From Sambucus nigra (lineage: Eukaryota > Streptophyta > Magnoliopsida > Dipsacales > Adoxaceae): DNA of 64,000 bases. Positions 12,446-25,440 of the stretch are shown piece after piece. Position 1 is the stretch's first letter. Every line of letters begins with the position of its first letter. Location of the stretch: positions 480,603,159 through 480,667,158 of the forward strand of contig OX422221.1 of the NCBI GenBank assembly GCA_949130495.1, given 5' to 3'. The translations under genes and the position numbers were made by a program. Below the pieces are notes generated by a model. That model saw only the letters and a program-made list of their open reading frames with translations. It was not told the origin of the DNA and ran no database searches.

Positions 12446-12448
<3 letters not shown>
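11156..12448 (-). repeat. LTR fragment, minus orientation, 5' part missing
   Basis: It opens with TGTGACAGTTCGCC, a decayed copy of the LTR 3' edge read in reverse. It then follows the standard order: CATTCTTACCATCAC, GTGTCCCTGTGGTTGGACACC (split by small changes), GGGTCAGAGCCC, ACTCACATGAGATAC, and TATGACCTAGGGGAA near 12345. It stops in a microsatellite, so roughly the first half of the original LTR is absent. Confidence 0.75.
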
Positions 12449-12765
<317 letters not shown>

Positions 12766-12837
12766 AGTCCATTCCCGTTTTTTTGACTCAAATTGGAGTA
12801 AACGTGTCATTTAAAGTGTGTATTAAAATATAAAATT

Positions 12838-13043
12838 TGGGACTTATGTTTTATAGGCTTAAGATGGCTTACGGATTAAGCCATCTCATTAGAGAGAAAG
12901 AGAGAAAGAGAAAAAGAAGAAAGAAGAAGGAAAAGAAGAGAGAGAGGAAGAAAGCTTGGAGATTTCAGGCCCAAACGCGACATCGAGGACGATTCAACCC
13001 CTACAAAACCGAGGCAAGTGTTTAATCTTGCTAAATAGCTATT
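12838..13043 (+). repeat. 5' piece of an older plus-strand LTR split by the 13044-23105 element
   Basis: A GA-rich tract, then GGCCCAAAC, CATCGAGGACG and GAGGCAAGTGTTTAATCTTGC, matches in order the reverse complement of 54170-54320 in the minus-strand LTRs. The match stops at CTATT (13039-13043) and resumes after 23110. The LTR start proper is missing on the left. Confidence 0.7.
13039..13043. repeat. target-site duplication CTATT (left)
   Basis: CTATT occurs immediately before the LTR start at 13044 and immediately after the LTR end at 23105 (23106-23110): a perfect 5-bp duplication. Confidence 0.9.
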
Positions 13044-15844
13044 TGTAATACCCCGTATTTTTATAGCTTTTAAAATTATGGGATTTATTAAATTTAATTG
13101 AGATAAATTAATTTAATTTTAATCCGGAATGTTGCTTTGAATATTTACTAGCGTGACGAGAGTTAGTAATTATTGGAAATTTGTTATTTGTTGCATATTA
13201 CTGGATGAGTATAGTAATATATGAGATTTATTTTTATAATGATTGTCATGAGTGAATTAAATGACGATTTCGGAAATTTAAGTCGGAACGTGCTCATGTC
13301 ACGTCGGGACTAATTTGGTTAAATAAAAAGTGAATATTTTATAAGTTGTTCGTATGGTTGTTTTGTGTGCAGCAACACGTCCGGAAGGGTCGAGATAGTC
13401 AGAAAAGTGTACCGGGGGGTTAGTTTGGGTCTCGGGGCGTTTTTAGGCCTAATTAGTACCCCGGGAGGGAATTTTAGTCATTTTACATAATTGGGTAATT
13501 AAACCCACGATTTTCAGCCATCTTTATCAGCCATTAGGTTAGCCTCTTATGCTTAGAACATTCACAAATCAAGTGACGGCCATTGGAGAAGAGAGGAGAG
13601 AGCTCCAAGGCAAACCAAGGCTAAAAAGCCACCGAATTTCACCGCCACCACCACCACCGCGTAGATCACGAGACAAGGAACGCAGCCATACCAAAATCAT
13701 TCGGGAATCTGCATACCAAAATCCCAAGCAAGTGTTTAAACTTGCTATTTTCGTTGATGCAATCTTCATGTTAGCTTAGGAATAAATTGTGATAAAAACT
13801 ATGGAAGAAAACCCCATTTTTGATAGGAGAACCATGTAGTATTGATGTATATGTAAATTCTGGAAATCCTTGCCATGTAGAGGTAATAATCCACAAAATT
13901 TGGTGATCATAATAAAGAAATATTGGAGAAAGATTCATTAGAAATTTGTTTAAGGAAATTTTAGGGTTCTTGATAATTGGACATGATTTTAGGTTGAAAA
14001 CCCATGTTTAATGATAGTTACACGCATGCTTTACGTTATAAATACCTGGTATAATGTTATAATGTTGATAGTAGGATTTTTTGGGAGATTAGAATAGAAA
14101 CACGTCATTTTAGATGAAGAAGTTGGATGAAACCCGTAACTGCATTCTGCAGAATTTTGCCCAGATCTGCTTGATCGATCGATCGAGCCTAGAGTTTCGA
14201 TCGATCGAGCCCCAAGCTTCGATCGATCAACCCCTCCTGGAAGACTCCTAATTCCCTCTTTAAATGCATTAAATTCAAATTGTCGTGATATAATTCTTGG
14301 GCACTCTTGATAAATTGATTTGGGAGACATTGAGGACCAGTAGGGGATATGAATAAATGTTGGAACCTTTAATCTTTAAAGAAAATAGTATTTATGGGAT
14401 ATTTACTTTAGGTTAATGGATTTATGAATTTAAAGGGTGAGGTGCGTGAGAGAGTTATGTTGGAACCTAATAACGACACTTACTGAAATTTAGATTTGTG
14501 AGGATATAGCCCATGAGTGTTAGGTAATAAGTGAGAAAACCCTTTGAGTTAAGGTTAGGAACGAAACCTTATACATATTTCTATAAATGTGAAATTTAGG
14601 ATAAATGGTATAATTATGGGTAACGTGAAGAACCTATGTTAATATGATAAAGTGGTATATTTATATGATTGTGTGTACATACATTATATACATGTGAAAA
14701 ACATATCGAGCTACTTGCTATCCTTGAGGTTTCCGTGCTGGGACAGTCTTATCTCGATGGGACCTTTATGGGGGATATTGACTTGTACCCTAGAAGATAG
14801 ATATCCTTGGTACAGGCTATCGAATTGATAGTTCAGACGGTCCTAAGAGACGCGAGTATGTGCCATCCTCTTAGAGACTTGGAATCTATGCTTCGCCTCG
14901 ATATTATTTGTATATGTGTTAATACAATTCGAGAGTGATTCCGAATTTGTATTCCCCTTGATTTGAGTGGTATGAGGTTTGGATAGTGGAAGTATGCACG
15001 CACCATAGTTTTATTCGGGGTGTTGTTATATATATATATATATATTATACGAGTAGTTAATATATATGAGATTATGATATTTGAAACTTTCTACTGAGAT
15101 TTGATAAGTAGGACATGGTTGTTGACTCTTATAGTAAATACTTATTTGTGAGAAATAATATGTCACTGAGGAACTTTATAAATTAATAAAAGCTAAAACG
15201 AGAGTTGTGCTGCTAATTGGAAGCATTCTTTTTAAACAAAAATATTATTCGATTTTGAAATCTTACGAGTAAGAAGATACGCTAAATTATTGGGAAGGTT
15301 AGTATAATAAATGATAAGAAACCGTGGGGGAAGGTTAGTGCGATAGGTGTGCACATTAGAAGAGAGGTGAGTATTTTCTCAAGAGAGTGACGTATTAATA
15401 TGTTATTGCATTGGCCTGTATCAATTTAAATACTTGTTAAACGTATTTTAAAATCAAACACACTTTCGGGCTCTGACCCGTTTCTTTTTCTCTCTCTCTC
15501 TCTTGTATATATATGTATGTATTACAGGTGCCCAGCCACAGAGGCGTCTTGATTAGGATCTCTTGGAAGGAACGCGTTGCAGCTTAGGTGGGAGTTGCAG
15601 GTCTCTGGATTAGACGACTTCATTCATTCGGATCTACTCTTAGTACTTTCACCAGTTGAGCATGTGTAGCTCTCTCCATATTCCCGTTGTTATTGGGACT
15701 TTTGTAAATCAGTTGTTTTCAGTATTGTTACTATGGGTTTTATTCAGTTTGTATTGGTGACTTTAGTTTTCTTATGTTGACATTCGATTGACGAATGTAT
15801 TATATTATTTGGTTTACTGTGATGTGATTCTAAGTTGTAGAAAG
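13044..15844 (+). repeat. 5' LTR of the LARD-like element, 3'-truncated
   Basis: It starts TGTAATACCCCGTATTT and follows the right LTR almost base for base until GTTGTAGAAAG (15844). The right LTR continues another 209 bp (22897-23105), absent here. Sequence then jumps to leader-like CGTTGCTTTG. A single deletion removing the LTR end, the primer-binding site and part of the leader explains this. Confidence 0.85.
14174..14226. repeat. TCGATCGA palindrome cluster in 5' LTR
   Basis: Three groups of GATCGATCGA-type palindromes are separated by GCCTAGAGTTTC and GCCCCAAGC. The cluster starts about 1.13 kb from the LTR start. The matching segment of the right LTR has one more group. Confidence 0.8.
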
Positions 15845-18800
15845 CGTTGCTTTGTTTGTTATAGAGCCCTATGTTTAGGATTGACTTTCCTTTGGCGAGA
15901 TTTCGTTCTCTGGCTATAATGTGTATGCATTAGTGAATTCTGATTTTGTTCGGATGTGTGCGTGTGCCGAGCGATGACGGATGCCAGAAGAAGACCGTTA
16001 AGCGTACATCAGGAGGCAGGGCTCAGTTGAGATTAAGAAATATATTCGAGGATGACGATCGTAGTCGAGGTCACCTCCATTATGGCACGAGAAGCCAAGA
16101 CTTGAAAGGCGACTAAGGTGCAACAATGATTTTCAAATGCTGTTATAGTCAAATGAGGTACGGGGGTAAACTTACCCAACGTTTTACAAAAACGTGTAGA
16201 GACTATCAACGGGAAATTTTAGAAACACGAAAAATTGTATGTGTCTTTACCAAAGGCGGTAAAGTATCCAAAGGCTTAAATGTAGAACGGAGTGTGGCAA
16301 ATCGAAAGTGAAAATTTAGAGAAAATTTTTCTTGACTTTCAGGACGAAATTATAATGGTTGGAGACAACCCCCAATTTTAGAAGTGGAATGCTATGCCTA
16401 TAGGAGAACTTGAGGTACAGTGTTGACCACATGTTCCTTCCTTAACTGTTCAGGATGAGAAGCAAATATGGTTCTGAACTCTTCGAAGGAGGGCATATCA
16501 GGGGTCCATTCGTGAATTTGAATCTTAATCGTTAGCCAATTTTGTATCGGAAGATGTAGATACAAGTGGGGGGAAACGACTCCAAGTGGAAGACCAACTC
16601 CTAATAATAGTTGATAAAACTCGAGGAGGAAATTCTGATGGACGAACGATCCAGAGGTTGACATTGTCATATTGTGTCAGAATAGATGATAACGCTTCTT
16701 TGTGGAAGAAGTTAAAGGAATCGAAGAATTTAGTCGAGAATGAGACTGAATGCAACGGTGGTGGGATATCACCACAGAAGGATGTGGATACACATCAGGA
16801 AAACCATTTAAATGCTTCAGGCAGTTAAATTCTTACCAAGAGATGGTAAATTCAGTAAGTACTAGTATAGATAGTAACATGATCTTTATGGCCTAAGAAG
16901 GCTATGGAACAACCGGGATGGTTAACAGAAATCGAGTCTACTAATGTCCGAGGAAAGAACAATCCTAACTTGGATAGTAGGACAGGTGATAGGTGAATTA
17001 TGTGTTGAGGTATTTTATGCGGAGTGAGATCGCTCATGATAATATATTCCAAAGTAAGAATAAGGGCAAGAATACGGTGCCTAGTAAAAGGCAACGAGTA
17101 AAATAATTTTGTTTTGGTTTGGGCAGACGTGTTACGTTCGAAAACCATTTGTGCAGTCAAAACGATTTCCAGGATGGAAGTATAAGTTGTATCCTTAGGA
17201 TGCGGCGTGTTTATGTGACACGAGCGAGTCACCATATTTTGTTTATTGCTAGATTGGCATGTGAGATGAGTTTAATGCATATCATTATAAATGTTACCAT
17301 TACGTGAATATTTCTCTTAGTATAATGGGATTTTTCTTTGGTACTATCCGCGGGGGATGAATAAGCATATTACAGTGTTTTAAACTTTATTGAGGTTACT
17401 CGTTGTAGTGATACGATACACGAGTATGATATTATCCTTGTTAAAACGTTATAGAAATGGGTAGTATGATAGTGGGCATTTATTGAGAGGCTATTGGAGT
17501 AGTTGCATCGGTGCAATATGTTTCATGTTTGCTTTTGCGAGGCTTACCTATAAGGAAGTTGGACTCGCACTTATATTATCTATCCTAGAGACTTCGGAGG
17601 AGATAGTGGGCTCGAGATGTTCGATGCTAAAGTATGTATAGACTTTGTTAGTATAATTCCGTATGTATCGGGATTTATCGTTGAGTGAAAAGATTTGACT
17701 CAGTATTATGTTTAGCACTCCGAGCTTAGTGATAGGAAGAGTGCATTGTTATATTTAACCTTTAGAGATGTGGGAGTTAATCTTTATACCCCTATTATTA
17801 GGGAAAGAAATTTCGAAAATTCCGATTGTATGTATTCGAGGCTTATGGAATGTTATTACCATCAACCAATACGGTAGTGAAATTGGTGAAACGTTCTTTA
17901 TTAAGCATAATTACGGGAGAATTGTAACTTTTCTGTCAAGAGACGGAATAAAGGGGTACATACCACGGACGGAGGACCTAACGGATTTCAATGACCGACA
18001 AAGCTAGGTAGTAGTGTATCGGGGGGTTCCTTGTTTGGATTTCGCTTTGCGAGACATCCCACGCATGAAACTTAGCGTAAGGTTGGAAATAGGGAGACGT
18101 TTGGTCACTATTCCACGAGTTTGGTACCCTGGTCGAAATGGGATCAAGTAATTATGTATGTAAGTTGGAAGTTGAATTTTATTTTAAGGTTATTGGAGCC
18201 GGATCTTGTGGTAGGAAAACATTGAAAGTTATCCCCACAAGTTGAGGGGTGGAACTATGACAAGGAGAATTTAAAAATTCTGATTTCTAAAGTGATTGAG
18301 AGTACCCGAATATCATAACCGCGTACAGAACACAAAGTGAATAAAAAGTTGGAATGATTTTTAGCATAGATTATCTGGAAAGAATTTTATACTATACATA
18401 AGAGATGACCTATAATTATTCTGATGAATAGAGCGTTAGTGATTTACTTTAGTTGTTGTACCTATTTGGGAATTTGTTGTACTTCTCTGAGAAAGGATGA
18501 GAATTATTGTTCCTCTTTTATTGTCATGGAATTTGAATGCCCTATTCCTTCTATTCCGTTGAATTTAGTTAATTCTACAGATGAGTAGCACGCCGTTCGC
18601 TCTCCCAGGGCGGTCGGAGTGTTGCAAAAATGTGGGCATCTTGGTTAACTACAGTTAAAATGGTCCGAATCGAAGGGACGTGAAAATAGACGGGTTAAAT
18701 ATATGTTTGTGGGAATAGTATGACGAAGTGGAAGTGATAGAGTGGATTAAACGTCACATGAGGCGCGATAATCCATAGATAAGTGTGCAATTAGAATAGC

Positions 18801-20032
18801 ACGCCCTAACTTGATTTGAAGGCTCTGAAAGCCGTTCAAGAATTGTTATTCCTTGAATAGAGTATAATTTAATGATTATGAAGAACACCCGGAGCGGAGT
18901 TGTTATTAGTCAAGGGTGAGAGCGACTTGCGCATACAAAGAGTAAGGATGTTAGTATGGTATAAGAGATCCAGAAGTGCGCTTCGTGGAGAGAAGAACAC
19001 GGGTCGAAACTTTTGGCCTACTCCATGGAGGAAGGGGAGTATTACGTGTAACTTAATGTGAGACATTTCAAGGGAAGAATCAATGTTTAGCGAGACGTAG
19101 TGAGTAGTCTCTACATGCACCGCCCATAAGTAAGGTTTGGTTGAAAGCGGAGAATCAACTAAAGAATTTTGTGTTTATCGACAATTCCTGAAATTGGAAG
19201 AGGTCGGTAAAGTTGGTACAGTTCTTGGATGGGTTGCCATCGTCAAAACAAGATTAAGGGTTCATCCCGAACATGTGAATTAAGACGATGAGAAGGAAGT
19301 GATTGATATTCCTTTGGGATCGTTTATTATATTAACTAGTATGCCCCAGACTTCCTCCAAGAGAAAGGATCGCGCCAGTACATGGTCCGGTGCAGTACAA
19401 ATTTCTGAATTAGGATGAGATTGGTAAATCCCACCTTCAACTGGGATTTCAGGAACTAGCGGAGTTAAGATTTCATTTCGAGTAGGATGTATCACCCTTA
19501 GACAGGAAATAAGCGCATGGTGATTAAAGATTAGGAGAGCCATGTGAAGGAGATTTTTGAAATCTTGGTACTATGATTTCAAGCATGCTCGGTAGGAACA
19601 CTCGTACCTGTTTGTGGCATACATGGTACTTAAACAAAATTTTTGGATCGGTCAAGAGAACTTTTGATAAATGTGGTAGAATTCCACGACTGTATTAGGC
19701 GAGCTAGAGTGATCAAATGTTCGTAATATTTTCTCAGAATGGGAGTTTTGTATATAAATGGTCCGAGTAATTGTCTATAGTAGGGTGCGGCCTCCTAATG
19801 TTAGTGAGTTAATGAAATGCATAACGTATAAGCGTGACTTATGCGAATGTTGTCGGTTGGGAGCACAAGGTGAAGTATCCCTAATGAGAATGTAAAACAA
19901 TGTTGCTGTGAAGAAAGGGCTATAGTAATTGAACGCCGTAATGTGTAGTTAGTTTGTGTACGGAAAAGGATATCCAGAATTGTGCTATCGGATAGGCCTT
20001 ATTTTCTGAATTTCGGGACGAAATTCAATTAT
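15845..20032 (+). other. internal domain of the LARD-like element, non-coding
   Basis: About 4.2 kb begins with a leader related to the chromovirus leader and a vestigial ATGCCAGAAG start (15980) that meets a stop within seven codons. The longest open stretches (16586-16828, 17768-18007) show no retroviral domain and no family I recognise. A copy of the recurring ~60-nt foldable module lies at 18011-18071. The right end carries TTTCGGGACGAAATTC, the sequence that precedes the polypurine tract in this superfamily. Base composition is more balanced than the LTRs. Confidence 0.7.
18011..18071 (+). repeat. foldable ~60-nt module, copy 1
   Basis: It shares GTAGTGTATC, GGTTCCTTGTTTGGATTTCG and GCGAGACA with ten other copies. 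Inner stem TCGC-TTT-GCGA. Outer arms GGGGGG and CATCCC pair in four positions counting one wobble. Confidence 0.75.
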
Positions 20033-20044
20033 TAGGGGGGAGTA
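20033..20044 (+). other. polypurine tract
   Basis: AGGGGGGAGTA immediately precedes the right LTR of the LARD-like element and is nearly identical to the tract of the chromovirus (45509-45520). Confidence 0.85.
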
Positions 20045-22042
20045 TGTAATAACCCGTATTTTTATAGCTTTTAAAATTATGGGATTTATTAAATTTAATT
20101 GAGATAAATTAATTTAATTTTAATCCGGAATGTTGCTTTGAATATTTACTAGCGTGACGAGAGTTAGTAATTATTGGAAATTTGTTATTTGTTGCATATT
20201 ACTGGATGAGTATAGTAATATATGAGATTTATTTTTATAATGATTGTCATGAGTGAATTAAATGACGATTTCGGAAATTTAAGTCGAAACGTGCTCGTGT
20301 CACGTCGGGACTAATTTTGTTAAATAAAAAGTGAATATTTTATAAGTTGTTCGTATGGTCGTTTTGAGTGCGCCAACGCGTCCGAAAGGGTCGAGATAGT
20401 CAGAAAAGTGTACCGGGGGGTTAGTTTGGGTATCGGGGCGTTTTTAGGCCTAATTAGTACCCAGGGAGGGCATTTTAGTCATTTTACATAATTGGGTAAT
20501 TAAACCCACGATTTTCAGCCATCTTTATCAGCCATTAGGTTAGCCTCTTAGGGTTAGAACATTCACAAATTAAGTGACGGCCATTGGAGAAGAGAGGAGA
20601 GAGCTCCAAGGCAAACCAAGGCCAAAAAGCCACCGGATTTCACCGCCACCACCACCACCGCGTAGATCACGAGACAAGGAACGCAGCCATACCAAAATCA
20701 TTCGGGAATCTGCATACCAAAATCCCAGGCAAGTGTTTAAACTTGCTATTTTCGTTGATGCAATCTTCATGTTAGCTTAGGAATAAATTATGATAAAAAC
20801 TATGGAAGAAAACCCCATTTTTGATAGGAGAACCATGTAGTATTGATGTATATGTAAATTCTGGAAACCCTTGCCATGTAGAGGTAATAATCCACGAAAT
20901 TTGGTGATCATAATAAAGAAATATTGGAGAAAGATTCATTAAAAATCTGTTTAAGGAAATTTTAGGGTTCTTGATAATTAGACATGATTTTAGGTTGAAA
21001 ACCCATGTTTAATGATAGTTACACGCATGATTTACGTTATAAACACCTGTTATAATGTTATAATGATGATAGTAGGATTTTTGGGGCGATTAGAATGGAA
21101 ACACATCGTTTTAGATGAAGAAGTTGGATGAAACCCGTAACTGCATTCTGCAGAATTTTGCCCAGATCTGCTTGATCAATCGATCGAGCCTAGAGTTTCG
21201 ATCGATCGAAGGATCGATCGATCGAGCCCCAAGCTTCGATCGATCGACCCCTCCTGGCAGACTCCTAATTCCCTCTTTAAATGCGTTAAATTCAAATTGT
21301 CGTGATATAATTCTTGGGCACTCTTGATAAATTGATTTGGAAGACATTGAGGACCAGTATGGGATATGAATAAATGTTGGAACCTTTAATATTTAACGAA
21401 AATAGTATTTATGGGATATTTACTTTAGGTTAATGGATTTATGAATTTAAAGGGTGAGGTGCGTGAGAGAGTTACGTTGGAACCTAATAACGACACTTAC
21501 TGAAATTTAGATTTGTGAGGATATAGCCCATGAGTGTTAGGTAATAAGTGAGAAAACCCTTCGAGTTAAGGTTAGGAACGAAACCTTATACATATTTCTA
21601 TAAATGTGAAATTTAGGATAAATGGTATAATTATGGGTAACGTGAAGAACCTATGTTAATATGATAAAGTGGTATATTTATATGATTGTGTGTACATATA
21701 TTATATACATGTGAAAAACATACCGCGCTACTTGCTATCCTTGAGGTTTCCGCGCTGGGACAGTCTTATCTCGATGGGACCTTTATGGGGGATATTGACT
21801 TGTACCCTAGAAGATCGATATCCTTGGTACAGGCTATCGAATTGATAGTTCAGACGGTCCTAAGAGACCCGAGTATGTGCCATCATCTTAAAGACTTGGA
21901 ATCTATGCTTCGCCTCGATATTATTTGTATATGTGTTAATAAAATTCGAGAGTGCTTCCGAATTTGTATTCCCCTTGATTTGAGTGGTATGGGGTTTGGA
22001 TAGTGGAAGTATGCACGCACCATAGTTTTATTCGGGGTGCTG

Positions 22043-22101
<59 letters not shown>

Positions 22102-23105
22102 GAGTAGTTAATATATATGAGATTATGATATTTGAAACTGTCTACTGAGATTTGATAAGTAGGACATGGTTGTTGACTCTTATAGTAAATACTTATTTGT
22201 GAGAAATAATATGTCACTGAGGAACTTTATAAATTAATAAAAGCTAAAACGAGAGTTGTGCTGCTAATTGGAAGCATTCTTTTTAAACAAAAATATTGTT
22301 CGGTTTTGAAATCTTACGAGTATGAAGATACGCTAAATTATTGGTAAGGTTAGTATAATAAATGATAAGAAACCGTGGGGGAAGGTTAGTGCAATAGGTG
22401 TGCACATCAGAAGAGAGGTGAGTATTTTCTCAAGAGAGTGACGTACTAATATGTTATTGCATTGGCCTGTATCAATTTAAATACATGCTAAACGCATTTT
22501 AAAATCAAACACACTTTCGGGCTCTGACCCATTTCTTTTTTTCTCTCTCTCTCTCTTGTATATATATGTATGTATTACAGGTGCCCAGCCACAGAGGCGT
22601 CTTGATTAGGATCTCTTGGAAGGAACGCGTGCAGCTTAGGTGGGAGTTGCAGGTCTCTGGATTAGACGACTTCATTCATTCGGATCTACTCTTAGTACTT
22701 TCACCAGTTGAGCATGTGTAGCTCTCTCCATATTCCCGTTGTTATTGGGACTTTTGTAAATCAGTTGTTTTCAGTATTGTTACTATGGGTTTTATTCAGT
22801 TTGTATTGGTGACTTTAGTTTTCTTATGTTGACATTCGATTGACGAATGTATTATATTATTTGGTTTACTGTGATGTGATTCTAAGTTGTAGAAAGGTTG
22901 TGTTTAAATAAATAAATCTTTTTCTTTAATTAAAATTTGGAAAGCATGTATGAAAATGGTTTTGACACTTAGCTTAATTATCTAGGGTGTTAAATTGGAA
23001 AATGTATTTCTATCGACAGTGATGCTGAGAATGAACCAACTGTTTACCTTGATTTAATTTAATAAAGGAGTGATCGCCCGGTATTTAATTAGGCGGGGTG
23101 TCACA
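20045..23105 (+). repeat. 3' LTR of the LARD-like element
   Basis: This 3061-bp LTR starts TGTAATAACCCG and ends GGCGGGGTGTCACA, with complementary terminal bases. It is complete, unlike its left partner. It carries a (TA)n tract at 22045-22097 where the left LTR has only about 20 bp (15028-15046), a clear slippage difference since insertion. Confidence 0.9.
21174..21247. repeat. TCGATCGA palindrome cluster in 3' LTR
   Basis: This matches 14174-14226 but contains an extra GATCGATCGATCGAGC group after AAG, so the number of palindromes differs between the two LTRs of one element. Confidence 0.8.
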
Positions 23106-23110
23106 CTATT
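23106..23110. repeat. target-site duplication CTATT (right)
   Basis: Second copy of the 5-bp duplication at 13039-13043. Confidence 0.9.
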
Positions 23111-23374
23111 TGTGTATTTCATTTCATAATTTTTGGGTTAAAGAAATGGTTTTTGGGTATAAACATCAAAACCTAAACTTTGGTTTAAATCTTGAAATTT
23201 AAGATTGTAATTGGGTTTAAAGGATATAAATGGATGAGATTAGATATCGGATGAGTTTTGATGTCTAAAAACATGTTGGGGTTGAATATTAAGTGTTGGA
23301 TGTGGTATAAAACAAAATTTGGAAACTTTGGGTTTGTAGAAAAATAGCCATTTTCGTGGATTTTTGAACTGGCT

Positions 23375-23587
23375 GAATCGATTCGGCCCCACCGAATCGA
23401 TTCAGCCCCACCGAATCGATTCGCCAGGTTGCAGAAGCCTCAGGTCTTTAGGGTGAATCTATTCGCCCCTAGCGAATCGATTCGGAAGGTTGTAGACTCT
23501 CAGGTCCCTTGGACCGAATCGATTCGGATGGGCCGAATCGATTCGCTGTTGGGCCGAATCGATTCGGAGGGGACGAATCGATTCGAA
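23375..23587. repeat. CGAATCGATTCG palindrome array
   Basis: Eight or nine copies of GAATCGATTC (some with one change) are spaced mostly 18-25 bp start to start, separated by GGCCCCACC-like or GGTTGCAG-like spacers. The spacers vary and the palindrome is retained. It is not a CRISPR array: the repeats are too short and the spacing irregular, within an LTR. Confidence 0.85.
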
Positions 23588-25350
23588 AATAGGGCATTTT
23601 GAGAAATTTTCTTTGTGGTGATTTTAAACCCTTTTTGGTTGGTTTTATTGATTTGGGGTCTTCTCAAATGATGTAAGAGGGATGTGTTTGGAGACACCTA
23701 AGGGGTTTCTTACATATTATGATTTTGGGACTCCATGGAATAATTGGGGAGAAATATGTCCATGTATGTATTAGAGTTGTGTATAGAGATTTTGGGGATA
23801 CCTCGCTAGGTTTAGAATCCTAATTATAAACCCAAAGTAATTATAGATACTATAGGAGGTTTAGAACTCCTAGAGAGAGAGTTGAGAAGGTATGTTGGGA
23901 AATTATAGGCCGATATTCATATTGACTCCTTATAGCGATAGGATTCTATTAGGTTATAATTGGGAACTAACAAGAGAGAGAGGTCACGAATCCTTAGAAA
24001 TGTTTAAATTAAGGAACAATTGGTAATGCTATAGGAGTAAGGGTTCACGAGAACAATTGAACCTTAGGCAAAATTTGGGAACGATTGGATCGTACTATCA
24101 ATTAGAATGCGAGGTAGTATAATTCCAGTTAGGATAGTTTATTTTTAATTGTGTGGAAATAATCAGTGGGATTCCCATACTTGAAATAAAGTTGGGCTAA
24201 GTTGAGGTTTATAGACTATTGTTATGTACATATACATCAATAGTCGATACTAGTATTGGAGATATATGGAATGTGTAGTGATTAATACTTATACTAAACT
24301 TTGGGTGATACCCTAATGTTGGGTATATGTATATATATGTGCATATGATTTTGGGAGACTATTCATCATAGGAAAAATGATTGAATATGTTTTAAGTGAG
24401 AGATCGTATTCACATATCGAGGTAAAATTAAAGGAAATTTTGGTGACGGCTTGTATATCGAGGATTATGTATACTTATAGCCGAGTGTATATAGATATCT
24501 TATACACATGAATGAGAATTAGCTTGCATATATAGAAATATGGATATGTGAATATATTTGTATATATTTGTATAAATATGAATATATGGATATATTTATG
24601 TTGTGGTCATACGTGGTATGGATATTTAAATCGTATATGATGGTTTAGTGTTTAATTATATGATTGGATCATATGGATGTATATATATTGTGCATGTGAA
24701 TGATATATATTTACTTATTTGGTTAAGCATACCCCGCTCATGCTATCATTGGGAAGTTGCGCGCGTAGAGGGTGAGCATCCTGGCTAGAAAATCAGGGTG
24801 TGGATATTCCCCAGGTCATAGTCGTCCCGTGTGTTATTATGTGATTTACATTTTTATATTTTTGGGATGAGACGTGGTGGGTATGTTTCGTCTCATTGCC
24901 GTTTTGGAGCTATGACCGCTTCCCCGGACGTCGTGTGCGTGAGTTTACCATGAGATGGGTGTCGTTTAGTCCCACCATGGTGGCCCCAGTATTGCTACGT
25001 GAGCCGGGCACTGGGAAGATGATAGCATTGATGCATTTTTATCGGCGCTATATATAGTCGGGTATTTATTTGTACATGGCCTTGGTACATCATATATGGT
25101 ATGTATACATGGTCATGGGATTGGATGATGGTATGTATATATATATATATGGTTAGAATAAAATGCCTTTATATATATTTATATATGTCCTATAGATGAG
25201 AGGATATGGACATTTATAGAGTACATCTTGGATGATTATGGTGTACTAAATGATGGGGGGATTGATGTATTGCGTTTAACGAATATTTCGGTTACATTAT
25301 CCCAAGGATATTATTGGAGATTGTAGATTCTTTCATATTGTAGTATAAAA

Positions 25351-25352
25351 TT

Positions 25353-25422
<70 letters not shown>
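25351..25422. repeat. (TAG)n microsatellite
   Basis: About 24 uninterrupted TAG trinucleotides inside the older plus-strand LTR. Confidence 0.97.
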
Positions 25423-25423
<1 letters not shown>

Positions 25424-25440
25424 TTATATGGTATGCGTGG

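Larger units (their letters stand above)
13044..23105 (+). mobile_element. non-coding LTR retroelement (LARD-like), plus strand
   Basis: Two closely similar LTRs in direct orientation (13044-15844, 20045-23105) and a CTATT duplication define a 10.06-kb element. A polypurine tract precedes the right LTR. The 4.2-kb interior has no recognisable gag or pol in any frame, as in large retrotransposon derivatives that depend on proteins from an autonomous partner. The sequence after the deleted primer site (TATAGAGCCC near 15862, then GATGCCAGAAGAAGACCG) resembles the leader and gag start of the chromovirus at 40780-40910. The left LTR has lost its last ~209 bp together with the primer-binding site. 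Confidence 0.85.

Noticed and set aside
13549..13779. Frame repeated at 20574-20780, looking like a conserved small protein
   Set aside because: The two copies are simply the two LTRs of one insertion; the poly-proline/histidine run comes from a CCACCACC tract, and both strands are equally open.
16586..18007. Possible genes inside the non-coding element (16586-16828, 17768-18007)
   Set aside because: Under 81 codons, no recognisable domain, no support from the corresponding interiors of the related elements.
23375..23587. Regularly spaced short repeats that look CRISPR-like
   Set aside because: The repeat is only 10-12 bp, perfectly palindromic, irregularly spaced and inside a plant LTR; no cas-like genes.
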